A DNA stretch of 64,000 nucleotides. Origin: Schistosoma mansoni. Its lineage: Eukaryota > Platyhelminthes > Trematoda > Strigeidida > Schistosomatidae. The stretch covers positions 5,747,443 through 5,811,442 of the forward strand of contig NC_031502.1 in NCBI RefSeq assembly GCF_000237925.1. The letters are read 5' to 3'. Under the pieces are notes generated by a model that ran no database searches, was not told where the DNA came from, and was given only the letters and a program-made list of their open reading frames with translations. The number at the start of each line of letters is the position of its first letter. The stretch's first letter is position 1. The position numbers and the translations under genes were made by a program. Of this stretch, positions 1 to 12,087 are shown piece after piece.

Positions 1-2795
1 GTTTAAATATGTGTAAGGAAATACATATATAGGGAGGAGTAGACATGGTCTGTAAGAAGGGTGGCTGAACACATGTCTAAATGGCTACGAAAACAAATGA
101 ACTCTAATGGTCAAGTAAGATCACTGCAAAGACAGATATCTTCTTCCTTTGTGATACATTTGGTTGAAACAGTTATAGGGTTAATATGAAATCAGCCTTT
201 GTAATGTTGCATAAAAGTATTCAAAGGTATATACTAAGGTTTATCGAAATCTTGCCAATACGAAACCTGGATTCTCGTTTATGTGCTCACAAAGAGTTTA
301 CTCTTACCTTTAACCTACCCTGATAATTCGTTTTCACGTAATTTATTTTTGTTTCCAATCACCTACTAATTTATTCAGTTGATCTTTCATTTTTGCATGT
401 ATAGTTCCTTAACAAGTATATATTTGTGAATAGATTATTCAAAATGTACTGCGCAACTATATCACACGGTTCTGATAACCTTCATTTTCGTACCGTATCA
501 GACAGATGAGACATCATTCGAAATACTTTTAGAAGTACTAGTCTGTATTTAATTAATAAATTATATAACTTCATTATTCTAGCCGTATAGTAGTAGTTTA
601 CCACTATCCTGATAAACATTTCAAACGGATTATTGTACATAACATATTTATTTGAGATATTTTACATAAACTTTTATTTCTATTTACATACTTACTACGC
701 TATGTTGATGTGTTTTCAAGCCATTCTAATTTGCTGAAACTGTTATGTGATATATCGTGGGCATTTAGTAAGAATCTCAAAAAGCTGAAATGAATTCATG
801 TAATTTTGACCAAACTCTTATTCTTGTGTGTGTGTGTGTGTTTAAAAGTTATCAATGAGATACTGTGTAAATAAAAGATAATTGCTGTCACTGTCTGTAT
901 AATTACAAGCGATCAATCAACAGAGTAATAGTTGTGCATAAAGACACCTTAGCAGTTTGCAGATCACAATCATTATATGTTAAGGTAGTCATTTCTATTA
1001 ATTATTAGATGATATGGGCAAGTTAAATGCAAATATTGTTTGATTGACAAGTAGAAATAAGCAAGGTCTACTTAACTTGCCATTATGAGATCACTATCAC
1101 TTAGATGACTGTTATCTGGACAGAGATCGGCAATAGGTGTAGGGGGAACCATTTTAATGCCGCAGCATTGATTGATGACTACTGTAAGATAGAAACTAAT
1201 TGAATTTCTTATCATTCAATACAATCTCCAACATAAGGTATTCTGATTCAAATACTTTTTCCACTGAAAAGAAAGATAGCCTAAAAGGTGTCAGATTTCT
1301 ATCTGATAATGCAGTACATTTATACAAGAATGTCTTACATAATTTTCAATTTTTTCGTCACACCTAAGCTGTTATATATACACTATCAAAAGTTAACAAA
1401 TGTCAATGTCAATTTGTAGACAATTAATATGACATTAGGTTTGATCCCTGCTGACGTACTGAATGCTCCCTACTCCCGATTTCAACACTAAGATGAAATA
1501 ACGTTTTTGAGTTTTCTGATCTTCTCTGTTTATCTTGTTAGGTTTAATTTATGAAATGAAACTTTAAATTTAACAACTTTCAACAAAAACAGCTTCTCAT
1601 AAAAAAGAATACAATATCTTCGTTTTGTGAGTATGGTTTTAGTTTAATCATTTCAGTGTATCAGGTTGTATTTTTTTGCATTAATTAGTAACAAAACCAT
1701 TCTGGTCTACATGACTACAAAAATCAACAGAACGTTTAAACTATCTAATATTTATGTAATTAGCATTGTAAATTATGTGTGATATCTTTTATCATGTGAT
1801 TTCAATGAATGATCACATTACTCATTGGTTGTACAACTACTTGATACGTGAAACTACTTTTGCGTGTATCTATAAGCCATTTAATATTTACACCTCTAAT
1901 ATGACATTGGTCACTCCTTAGCGACCAGTCAATTGTAAATATCTCAGTCGTAACCTAAATAGCTCAGTGGTAACGTCACAGACAGTGAAACCGGATAATG
2001 TAGGTTAGAATCCCACAGTAATTCTCATTTCCTTGAATGTTTCAAGTAGGCTTTCATTAAAACTGACAACTAGTACGTAACCTATGTCCAGGATTTCCTG
2101 CCCGACTATCTCTAGCCATCCCTAACCTAGCTCATGCGATGTTGCATATGGAATAGTCGAAAATAATCTCAGCCATTTAACTTTATTTCAGCTGAATTAA
2201 TTAAGTTGTAGCATGTGCACATTGATGAATAGTATAATTGATTCTTGAAAACTAATAGTCAGGAAGACGAGAAGAATACAGAAATCTGAATATTAAAATT
2301 ACCAATCAAGACAAACCATTTGTCAATAGATAGTCGGTAAATGATAAATTAGGCATATTTTGCTTGAAATATATGCACATTATAACAACTTACAGTTATC
2401 TAAACAACTTGAACATTTCGTCCTACTTGGTACTCACCAGTTGGATATACTTGGATTCCAGTATTGATATTCACACAGTGGCTGAAATTTAGTAACCTTC
2501 ACTTCAGACTTCTAAGATCCACTGAACTACTAAGTTTAAATAACCATTGGCTTATATGAAGAGGATAACTGTTCTTAACGATTTAAAGCTTCTCGTTGGT
2601 GACGTTCATAAAGAGATCAAAAGTCAATCCTTAAAGTAAACAACTAGAATATTTAAACATGTTCAACTATTTTCATCATTTTCATAGATAATGAAAAATA
2701 AAAGCAAAACCTTCAATTATATGGTTAAAATCTTCTATCTTCTTTTAACATGACCACCTTATTTGTTCTTTTTTTCTATTTTCGCAAACACTTAG
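1..2795. other. Non-coding stretch upstream of the first gene
   Basis: AT-rich sequence with no convincing exon. It holds a short TG microsatellite (825-841) and one tRNA-like SINE fragment, listed separately. The missing first exon of the downstream membrane-protein gene should lie here or beyond the window edge. I looked for an ATG exon with a hydrophobic stretch ending in phase 1 and found none. Confidence 0.5.
1955..2020 (+). repeat. tRNA-like SINE fragment (box A/box B)
   Basis: Contains AGCTCAGTGGTAACG (box A-like) followed about 40 bases later by GGTTAGAATCCC (box B-like). This matches the tRNA-derived head of the SINE at 4050-4245. No hammerhead follows, so it is a truncated or decayed copy. 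Confidence 0.5.
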
Positions 2796-5424
2796 CAAAA
2801 AATCAACCAGCTAAAGATTTAGCCCAACAAATATTCAACATATTCGCAATTGGAACAATACTACTTGCAATGATCATTGATGTGATACAATTTTTCATAA
2901 TTAATAAATATCAAAAATTATGTACAAAATGTTTATTTTATCTCATAATTATAAGTTGTAAGTGTATCAGTAGATAATCATGTTTTCTATGTATCTGAAA
3001 TAATTCAAATTGTTTGTTGATGGAGTTGCGTTCTCTGAGCCGGATGGATTGCTCGTGTAGCTTTCATCGTCCTTCTGAACGACATCACATGAACAACTGA
3101 GGACACACATTCGACAGCAAAAATGTGGAGATTTAGGATAAAGGCAATTCCGAAAACATTAGAGAATTTTTAGAAGCTTGCCACTCAGGTCAATCGGCAC
3201 TTTGAAATCAATCCAATTTACCAACCAATCAGGAAAATTATGCAGAAACATAGGAACCAAAATCAAACCAATGGGAGATACAACCAAAACAAAGAAGTAA
3301 ACAATGACAGATTTATGGTCAACAAGAACCAAACAACATCGAGGTGTTCAGGACAATTTGTGACTACATGTGGAGAAATTCGAACACTTCACTTCTACCC
3401 GAAGTTTTTGCTGATGATGTCGTTCAGAAGGACGATGAAAGCTCCACGACCAAACTATCCAGCTCAGAGAACAAAACTCCATCAAAATCATCCACTTGAG
3501 CTACAAATCTTCTCCACCATCTCAAAGTTATTCAAACTGTCCTCAAATAACTTTTATATAGTGAAGATTTTCGAAGAAAGATAATGCACACTATCCAAGT
3601 TAAATCTTTAGTATAGTTTTGACAGATGAATAGTGATTGTTATGTTCTGTAGTAAAATACACTGCTATTCAATTATTTTGACTAGAATTAACTTCTTAGC
3701 TAGATATTTCAGCGTGAAATAATTATCGATTTCTGTGATATTTTACTGTATCAAAGAATTTTGACCTTACCAATTGGTGACTATATTATTCCAGCCCCAC
3801 ACACGCGTAGTAATATTTGAAGCCTATAATCTGGGATTTATCGCGTCGGTATTGTTCTCTCCAGTTTAGCTTAAGTGTAAAAAGCTACTAGATATTCAAA
3901 TATGAAACTGTACCGTAATTGAACATCATCATTAACTCAAATATTTCGTTGTCATACTTGATTCTGTTCGAGAAATCATCTATACTACAGTATCTTTATA
4001 TAAGTTATTATTATGATTCTTGATCACAGTAATTTGAATTTGTTCAGCTATCTAAGATGGTGGTTGGAGGTGGTCAACAGGAAACCCTGGACCCTGGTTT
4101 CGTGCTACTTGGCACTCGTCAGCAAGGTGTACCTGTAATCTTGAGGGAAATGGTGCTCCCTGACGGATTCAATCCCGTATCACACAGCTTCACAGTTAGA
4201 GACGTTACCACTGAGCTATTTGGGCTGCGACTGACCTCCTGTAGGGATAACAGTACAATTAATTCCAATGAATATACTGGTACTGTGAATTGTGTGACCA
4301 TAATTACGATTGTAATAATAATTTGAATGGTGTAAGCTTCCATCTTGCGATAAAAAGCGACAAATAATTTGGGTTGGTACTAGGGTTAGGTGTCAAACGA
4401 TTGACTCTTGATAGTTATCTATTCTCTAATCAATAATATTTAGCAATAAAAGTTCCAAACATAACCTGAATTATTCGGTAATATTATCAGCATAAAATTT
4501 GCCGGCGACCATACCACGTTGAAAGCACCGGTTCTCGTCCTGATTAGTATAAAATGAAATATTAGAAAGATTCTATTCCAGTCTATTTCTTATGTTAAAT
4601 GACCTTTAATTTTCCTGATTTTAATATAACAGCTCTTTGATTGTTTGTTGATACATAAACAATTGAAAATCAATATATCGTAATTGGCAATAAAGCGATC
4701 ACTTAAAGATTGGAAGTTATTGAATTTATATCTTTGTTACTCAGATCTTTTAGTCATTTTTCTTTTCACTTGTTCATGGTAGTATAACACAGTATCTTAA
4801 AGAAAGCTAACTGTAATTGAGAAAATCAAACATTTGAACACAATCTGGATTTAATCTGAAGCCTAACTCGGTGTCTATAAAGACAAGTTTTTATTCTATC
4901 TGATGTAAATGTATCAGATTCATGTAGAAATCGCAGAACAAAAAATATCTTTGATTGAATGTAAAATTTATGGATCTCAGACTATGAACTGATCTTAGTT
5001 AGATCACTATTGAAAATCTGGAGGCACTGGGTGGACATTTCATCTGATCATGGGGCTCTTCAGAAGTGTTTCTCCACGATCTACATCAAGGAATCAAGTC
5101 TAAGACCTTTAGTTTCTCTCACGAACACTCACCTCTAGACCATTTAGCCGTGTGATATAAAATCTATACAAATTCTATAGTCTCCTTAAAACTTTTCACT
5201 AAAAATACATATCTGTCAGTACTAGTTTGTTTATTTATTCTTTGTTCTTATTCATTTCAGTTATTTTAGCAATGACTGCAGCAACATTGGCTAATGTTAA
5301 TTCACAATTTTATGGAACCAAAAAAATACCTCATCCATCAACATGTTTATTAGCTGGGAGCGCAATTACTTTCCTAACATTTTTAATCGCAATTGTTCCT
5401 TGTCTTGAACGACAATTCGATTAA
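2796..5424 (+). CDS. Small multi-pass membrane protein, last two exons (first exon not found)
   Basis: Two exons, 2796-2957 and 5261-5424, are joined by a phase-1 intron. The acceptor at 2794-2795 follows a pyrimidine-rich tract, the donor is GTAAGT at 2958, the acceptor is TTTCAG at 5255-5260, and the stop is TAA at 5422-5424. The encoded part (about 107 residues) has three hydrophobic helices: IFAIGTILLAMIIDVIQFFI, a second spanning the splice junction, and LLAGSAITFLTFLIAIV. It ends in a short polar tail, LERQFD. The upstream acceptor needs one base from a missing first exon. Exon sizes, phases and helix placement match the gene at 13157-21313, including a loop with a P-x-S/P-T motif before the last helix, so I infer a tandem paralogue. 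Family not recognised; function unknown. The 2.3-kb intron holds a foldback repeat and a hammerhead SINE. Confidence 0.6.
3016..3488. repeat. Foldback element with ~70-bp inverted ends
   Basis: Bases about 3016-3088 and 3410-3487 are inverted copies of each other; both contain the complement pair of CGTTCAGAAGGACGATGAAA, with a few differences. The roughly 320-base interior is A-rich and codes for nothing I recognise. It may be a foldback element or two oppositely oriented pieces of a retroelement tail. It lies in the intron of the first membrane-protein gene. Confidence 0.55.
4050..4245 (-). mobile_element. Sm-alpha-like SINE with tRNA-type promoter and hammerhead
   Basis: Read on the minus strand: a box A-like motif (TAGCTCAGTGGTAACG, 4204-4219), a box B-like motif (GGGATTGAATCC, 4165-4176), then a hammerhead at 4084-4128. 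This order is that of the schistosome Sm-alpha retroposons, which are known to carry an RNA polymerase III promoter and a self-cleaving hammerhead. The promoter and the ribozyme core both look intact. It sits inside an intron, antisense to the host gene. Confidence 0.75.
4084..4128 (-). ncRNA. Hammerhead ribozyme (type I-like, short stem III)
   Basis: The minus strand shows stem I CCTTG / CAGGG (one G-U pair), core CTGACGA, stem II GTGC-CAAGTA-GCAC, core GAAA, a 3-bp stem III (ACC/GGT) and cleavage triplet GTC, with the predicted cut after 4090. Stem II differs from the common GTCC/GGAC form by a compensated pair change, which suggests the structure was maintained. Self-cleavage is inferred, not shown. 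Confidence 0.8.
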
Positions 5425-8052
5425 TTACAATCATTAAAGTTGACGATTAATTTTACAGAAGAAAACAGAAACAGATTTTATTTTTTACACTAAACTATCA
5501 TATATTCAAAAATATAAATGATTTAATCAACAAAAATAATTGTTAATCACTATAGAGCACTTGTGAAGATCGTTGACTTTCAAAGCTTACATCATCAACT
5601 GAACCTAGTAAGATAACTATTGAAAGTTGATTAGGACCAGCTAGCTGGATTCGCTCTCAGGTATGCTCATGCGTATGATGAGGATTTGTATACTAGAACG
5701 AAAAAGCTGTCTAGTCCTAGCTAGTATTCAATGGTGGTTTAACTAGGATGTGTTCATGATGTAAAGTATAAGAACTGACTATTCTGACCTCAAAATGTAT
5801 GCCTTTGTTAAAACCCCTGTTTACCTTATTACTATTTTTGTCAATGTTAGTCAAAATTTGAACTTTATGGTTGACTGTCATCGATCAGTATCACAATTAA
5901 AGTTAAAAATCACTTTTCGTTGATTAATTTATGAGATGAGCGAGATTCAATGTTTCTGTTCTAGGTTATGTCAAATCTGAAATCACTTTATCATGTTTAA
6001 GTAATGGACCCCAGTATGAGGCATCGATAATTGACTTACCTTACTGTGTTACATCTTACATATATCAAGAAAATATAGCCAGCCAATTGGTATTAACAAG
6101 TGTTATTTCATCTTGAAGTTGACCCGAACCACTTTTATGACCTGACAAAAGTAATCAGGTAAAAAATACAGTGTAATGAAAGACGAATACCAATTTTTTG
6201 ACAAATGACATGCTTCAAGAAGTTCATTAAACGAAGTCGTTTCCTTAAAAACTCTGAGATGAAACCGATAATCATATCAGCAAGTACTGACTTAGTGACA
6301 GGCAAATACTTCGTTAAAATATCGAATGCATCAACAATCAATCTGTTATATCTGCTCTCTTATTAGATACAAAGATGTATTAATGTGTCCATTTTCTCAA
6401 ATGATAGCAACCAGGATGATACAACAAACATCATGGAGCAAACATCAGACGATACCAGCATTAGTGTTATTTCTTCCTCCATATATTATTTACAATAATA
6501 TTTAGTTACACAGCTAATATAGCTAATACTTACAATAAGGAAAGTGAAAAATGGACAATGAGTTTATTCACATAAGAATTATGAAATTCATGGTACAAAT
6601 TAATTAGAAACTAAAGTGTCCATCATAAATTATCTTTTTTAAATCCTCATAATAAGTAACACTTCTGAGCACCATATAGAAAATTAGCAGTCTATTATCA
6701 CTAGTTTTATAATACTCATACCTTATTTGGAACACTATCTTAAAAAGCTATTATGTTTAATCTCTGAAATGTTCATATATTTCACTACGTTCAAGTAGCT
6801 ATTTGTCACATTATGAATTACTTTGATGAGGTAGAACATTAACTATTCTTCTTGGATCTATCTTAAATTTTAACGATCATTCAATACAGACCATTGAACA
6901 GTATTTCCGGATGTATAAACTAATTATTGGAGATTTTAAATGAATAGTTTAACAATAAGATCGTATGTCTTGGTATTTTTATCTCTCTAATTTGGTTAAA
7001 CATTATTAAATTCTTTTGAAAACTGTGTATAACTGATGCTGTAACTGATTGAATAGAGTGTTGAACAAAATATACTAAATCACATTAATACTCAAAGAAT
7101 AGAGACCAATTCAAATTTATGACCTGAATTAGGAGGTCAGACTTTCTACAACACAGAAATAAATTTGATTCACTATGCGTCGTAAACAAATGACCTGAGT
7201 GATCCTGAGCACCATAGCAAGAAGGTTTACTTGTGATGATCATCAGCTTTTGAATGATAAAAAACTGCGTTGGTTAACAAAAGTAGAAGTGAGATGGTCA
7301 ATTTTAGATATCGACAAATGTTTCCCAACCGAAAAGCACGGAGGATATATGCGCTACGTGCTTGTTTTACTCCACTGAATGCCATCAAGATAAATTTACT
7401 CCAGATGCTTGGGAAAAAACACTTTACAAATTTTCACTTGGTAATTTCTAAATGAGAAACTCGTTGATCTACCTGCACTGGGTAACTGAGAGAATCTCTT
7501 TATTTTATGGTAACATGATGAAACGAATAGAGATTGCAATTAAAAATAATTCTTCATGAGGGATAACACGGTATATTTTGTATTACGAAGCCATTATTAA
7601 CGCATAAAGTCAACTAGTTAAGTTAAAAAGCTAAAGGCATCAGTTTGACAACCAGACTAGATGAGGATTCAAGCATTTTATAACCATGTAGGAGAAAAAT
7701 TACTGGGACATACACCGAATAATCATTTACAGACTTAGCAAAAAGTATCTATTATCTGAAAGATAAATTATTTATAGGAGCGCAGGAATAATAAGAGACA
7801 AAAACGGCTTATTGGTGTACACCAAGATCAGTGATTAGAATTATCTGCCTAATTCATAATACAAGAAACAAAATATCTTATTCAAGGAAAAATTTGAACA
7901 CAAATAAATTAATATTTAGAACTGCAGAGTTGTTAAGTAGAATACTCATGTTAATTGTACCAGGAAATTTTTTAATCAAAGTGCGAAGCATATTGTCATG
8001 TTAAAAATAGCGATGGATTCAATAAATCTAAACATTTTAAGACGTCTTATTC
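5425..8052. other. Intergenic, no gene seen
   Basis: AT-rich, with stops in all frames. Around 5630-5745 there is a decayed hammerhead-like copy (ATGATGAGGA, then ACTAGAACGAAAA) followed by the SINE tail motif resembling TGGTGGTTTAACTAG. Nothing else recognised. Confidence 0.4.
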
Positions 8053-8292
8053 ACTTGGTGTTGTTGACTTGTATCGTCCCATTGCTATTTAGGACTGCAA
8101 TTGATCAATCTCTTTTTGGCATATGTGCATCCTGTGCGGACTGCCTCGATATTGCCTTGAGTCACAAGCTTTGTAAGCAAAGATGGATAGTTGGAACATA
8201 AAAGGTGACTATCAGGACTCAATAGCTTAGTGGATAATGCGATGGCGTTGCAGCTAACGGTACTCGGTTTGACTCCCAGAGTGGACATCAAC
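8053..8292 (+). repeat. SINE copy, exact-looking inverted duplicate of 23170-23409
   Basis: These 240 bases read as the reverse complement of 23170-23409 with no difference I could see. They include the Sm-alpha flank and a tRNA-like head (AGCTTAGTGGATAATGCG box A, GGTTTGACTCCC box B). The hammerhead that should follow is lost in the gap starting at 8293. Identity between copies 15 kb apart, each ending at a gap, suggests an assembly effect. Confidence 0.7.
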
Positions 8293-8492
8293 NNNNNNNN
8301 NNNNNNNNNNNNNNNNNNNNNNNNNNNNNNNNNNNNNNNNNNNNNNNNNNNNNNNNNNNNNNNNNNNNNNNNNNNNNNNNNNNNNNNNNNNNNNNNNNNN
8401 NNNNNNNNNNNNNNNNNNNNNNNNNNNNNNNNNNNNNNNNNNNNNNNNNNNNNNNNNNNNNNNNNNNNNNNNNNNNNNNNNNNNNNNNNNNN
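8293..8492. other. Assembly gap (200 N)
   Basis: A run of exactly 200 N, typical of a placeholder of unknown size. Both flanks are duplicated elsewhere in the window in inverted orientation. Confidence 0.95.
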
Positions 8493-9305
8493 TAAGCAAT
8501 ATCGAAATACAAGACTCGAATCACTCTTTTCCACTATTTTCAAAACACATAAGTCCATAAATCCATACAACGCTGACATTTTATCACCATCGATAATTAC
8601 AAGTGATATTAAGTAGAGTATGAAATCATAATCGTGATGTATTTCCAGTACTTTTCAGACACATTATTCGCTTACCAAAACAACCCTGATTCTCCTCAAT
8701 ATTATTCATCTACGACGTCACTTGTAGATACTTGATTGAAACACTTATTGATCTTCATGTATCGTTATCTGATCAAGAAATTAATGAAGTTGTCATGAAA
8801 TCTTGGGTTACCTTAGTGTAATTGTTAAATTGTTCACAAAACATATTAAATCATTAAAGGAAATAATAATCGAATTCCGCTTGAGAAAAACTTAGCACAA
8901 TAATTTATGTTTAAAAACATAACTTGTTTTCATTAGTCTCACTTTCATTATTATATTGTTATTTTAAGACGTCTTACTACATAACATAAGTCGCCATAGA
9001 ATTGCATCAGTTTTCTGTAAAGTGTTTTTGTTTTATTGAATTCACATGTCGTCTACAGTTGTTACACATCAACAATCAAGATCAATCAAATGAAAGTTTG
9101 TTATTGTGAACTCAATATTTTGTAAATCTGTTTATTGTAATGATGTGTGTATTTAGTACAAGAATTCTGTTCACGCCTAATTTACCTCATCACTTATTAC
9201 AAGCCGAAAATTATTGTTACTTTTATTCACCGCTATATGATTGTGGTATTAAATGCTGATAATTAATACTGAATGCTGTCAAGACTTACAAATATTGAGA
9301 GTATT
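8493..9305 (+). repeat. ~810-bp inverted duplicate of 14543-15355
   Basis: The block is nearly identical to the reverse complement of 14543-15355 (for example one C/T change near 9050), and it starts flush with the gap. No coding sequence is seen. It may be a recent inverted segmental duplication or a misplaced alternative contig. Confidence 0.75.
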
Positions 9306-9496
9306 ATAAAGAACGACCTCACGAATTGCATGAGATCGCCGTGAATTAACAGGAAATGCTGAATGCCCGAATCATTGCTTATCGGAATGAAGAAAGTCTG
9401 TATAAGGAGTGACTTCCAACTACTTGCCGACACAATGTCAAAAACTGTACTGGTCACAGATTATGCATTGACATTGAACACATATGATCACATAGA

Positions 9497-10022
9497 TATG
9501 CCCCCAAATGCCCTGGTATGGCCGAGGGTGGGGAGAGTCTACTCTCCATTTTGAAATGCCCCCACATGGACACGCGTATATAGCCTCTACCAGGGAATTC
9601 CTACTCACTGCATTCCCGTGGCGGGCATGTTGTTTATGAAACCGAGAGGACGAAAAGCGAATGTCCGGCGCTTTAACTGGGTTGGTGGACACGGAAAGTC
9701 CAGTTAAGGGAGTTGGAAAACCCTGATTCCAAACCAATGGTGCATATGGGCTCCAGTATTCTCAGCGAACAAATGGCGCAAGAGTCAATCGCCGGTCACC
9801 GGCTACCATATAACTGCATCTCCTCACGGTGCTCCACTGCCTTGTGGATCAGATCTTTAGGTCAAAGGTTCCGGGCCTGTCCTCCTAAGAAAACCACCTG
9901 TTTCAATTTGGGCACCTAGGCAGTTTCACAGCCCTCATACAAATCAAATGAGATTTGTGCGGCGCATGTGTATCTGGTGCTCCCTTGTACTAATTTTTAT
10001 GTGTTTAAATAAATAAATAAAC
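9497..10022 (+). mobile_element. Interspersed repeat family R, copy 1 (A-rich tail)
   Basis: A ~525-bp repeat beginning near CCAAATGCCCTGGTATGG and ending in an AAATAAATAAATAAA tail. Related copies lie at 29636-30150 (-), 32815-33325 (-) and 48227-48434 (+, cut by a gap). The tail suggests retroposition: a SINE-like element or the 3' end of a non-LTR retrotransposon. One reading frame (SKPMVHM...SSIL, CSTAL, SLGQR, KKTT) is shared by several copies. It is not a family I can name. Confidence 0.65.
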
Positions 10023-12087
10023 CACATAAATATATGCACTTGTTAGTAAGTGTTTGAAATATGTTAATTATAATATACAGGACAGAATTTCCATCGAACG
10101 ATATTATTACGGACACGTCCTATAAGCACTGTCTTTATATAGCCATTCTCGTCTCAAGCTTGGTAGAATGGACCGGTGTGATAATAGCAACATACTCATC
10201 GACAGGGTCAGTAGATATCTAGACTCAGTTGTTCAACAGATAACGTGTTGACATTTGAAGTGAGAGTTACTGGGCTAGAATCAAAATGTGAAAATCAACA
10301 CTATAGTTCAGGGACATCTAGCTAACCAACCGAAAATGCCACGAAACGGGTGTCGAACATTCCAGTGGTAGCCACAATTCACTTATTCTGCAGTACTCGC
10401 AGATTGCTAGAATGGAGGTACTAGAGCTGGTTTAGTTGATTAGAGAAGACATATTTCATCAGTGGTTAGGAGAATAGAAAATGTATCTATCGATTAATAA
10501 ATTTCATTTTGATGCTAGTGTTATGGTAACCAAGGTGTTATCAATTACTGACATGAGTGATGTTAATATGTAGTACTGAGAGATATGAGTGACTTGATTT
10601 TACATGATTTTCAATTATCGTTTATCTAATGAAAATGATTTGATTTTGATCTTCTATGTAACAGTCTTTGCTTATTCAATTTGCAGCTTTAAACCTTCGA
10701 TATTATGTATTTTATCTTGGTGAAGATTTATGGTCGCACTACAGACTGCATAAGTCATTTATAGATCATTTACATTTCGGTTTGTTTATATTCATAATCG
10801 AGAGAAACAACGTTTTGATATTTATATAGCATGCAACTGTGGACTTATTGCTACTAATTTTCGCCACATTCAGTTAGCTTAACAGTATATATTCTTTTAG
10901 TTCACTACACCTTTTTTAATTGAAAACATCATCTGCGCTCTTGGGTAAGTGATCTTTAGTAGGAACTATAAAAATAATCAAAGTTCCATTTTTTTTAAAC
11001 ACAGTTCGTATCATTCGCATTTGGTTTTAGACAAGTGATGATTGAATGTTTACTTAGGAATTAAGGAAGAATACTTTGGTAAAAGTATAATATGTTGATT
11101 ATAGGAGACCATTTATTTGCTAAACAGAATACCGTATGTAGTTATTAAACGATATATAAAAAAATAATGAATTTACAATTGATTACCGTTTTTGGCGGGG
11201 ATTAAGAACTAACAGTTATTTCATGTTTAAGAGTTATGGTTAGGGTTAAGAGGCCGAAGGTTATGAGTTATGGAGTTTAGGTTAGCGTAAAGAATACTTT
11301 TTAGGCATACAAATACACTCGACTATGCGTTGAATCATATGAAATACGTTCAACTATTATTTAGCTTTCCAGATACTATCTGCTTCAGGAGCATTTATGA
11401 TTTTCAGTTTACATATCGTGTTACATTCATTGTGTGGTTGTACCACACAGGTCTGTTTATCAATTTTATCCATCTCAAGAACTACTTATTGGCACTTCTT
11501 ACTTAGCTTCTAATTAGATACGAGTTATCGGCTTTTGTATTTATTTTTTGCGTAAAATTCCAAGAAGCGATATCATAAATTTGATTCGTATGTTAGGGTA
11601 TCATACTTTCACCATTATTCTCTATTGATTGTATGGAATTAATAGAACTACATCAACCTCTAAATTCTTCACTGGCTTACGTTTTTGAAGCCTGTTGTAG
11701 CAAATCCATTAAAAAAACGTAAACTAAGTGGCTTCAGGAGATGCATATTAGTTGTTTACCTTTTGCTTAAAGCTTTCGATTAATAGTTTTAAGAACATGG
11801 TTCATCTAATAACACTGACCACTTTCACATACTTAAATATTATTTTTATAGATACTATTATACTTATAAATCATAATTTTAACAATATCCATTCATGATC
11901 TCAATCAAAACTTAACAATCTCCACAACTATATACTTATCATTCACAAAGTGGTTAACTTCAATAAAAAAACGAAACACTTTAAGTAATATGATCATTAT
12001 GTCAAAAGACATTTATAATATTCCATGAATACTCATTATATGTTGATCAGTTTATGTCACTTTCTGACTGTTTACAGTTATCATTAT
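10023..12087. other. Intergenic, no gene seen
   Basis: AT-rich, without convincing exons. A decayed hammerhead-like patch lies at about 10310-10400 (CCACGAAACGGGTGTCG). A short TTAGGG-like run near 11235 is not a repeat array. Confidence 0.4.

Noticed and set aside
7998-8201. Open frame of 67 codons (+), and the same peptide region on the other strand
   Set aside because: It falls entirely within the Sm-alpha-like repeat and is duplicated at 23170-23409; repeat-derived, not a gene.
11230-11290. TTAGGG-like motifs (also near 56520 and 56660) as interstitial telomere repeats
   Set aside because: Only scattered single units without a tandem array.
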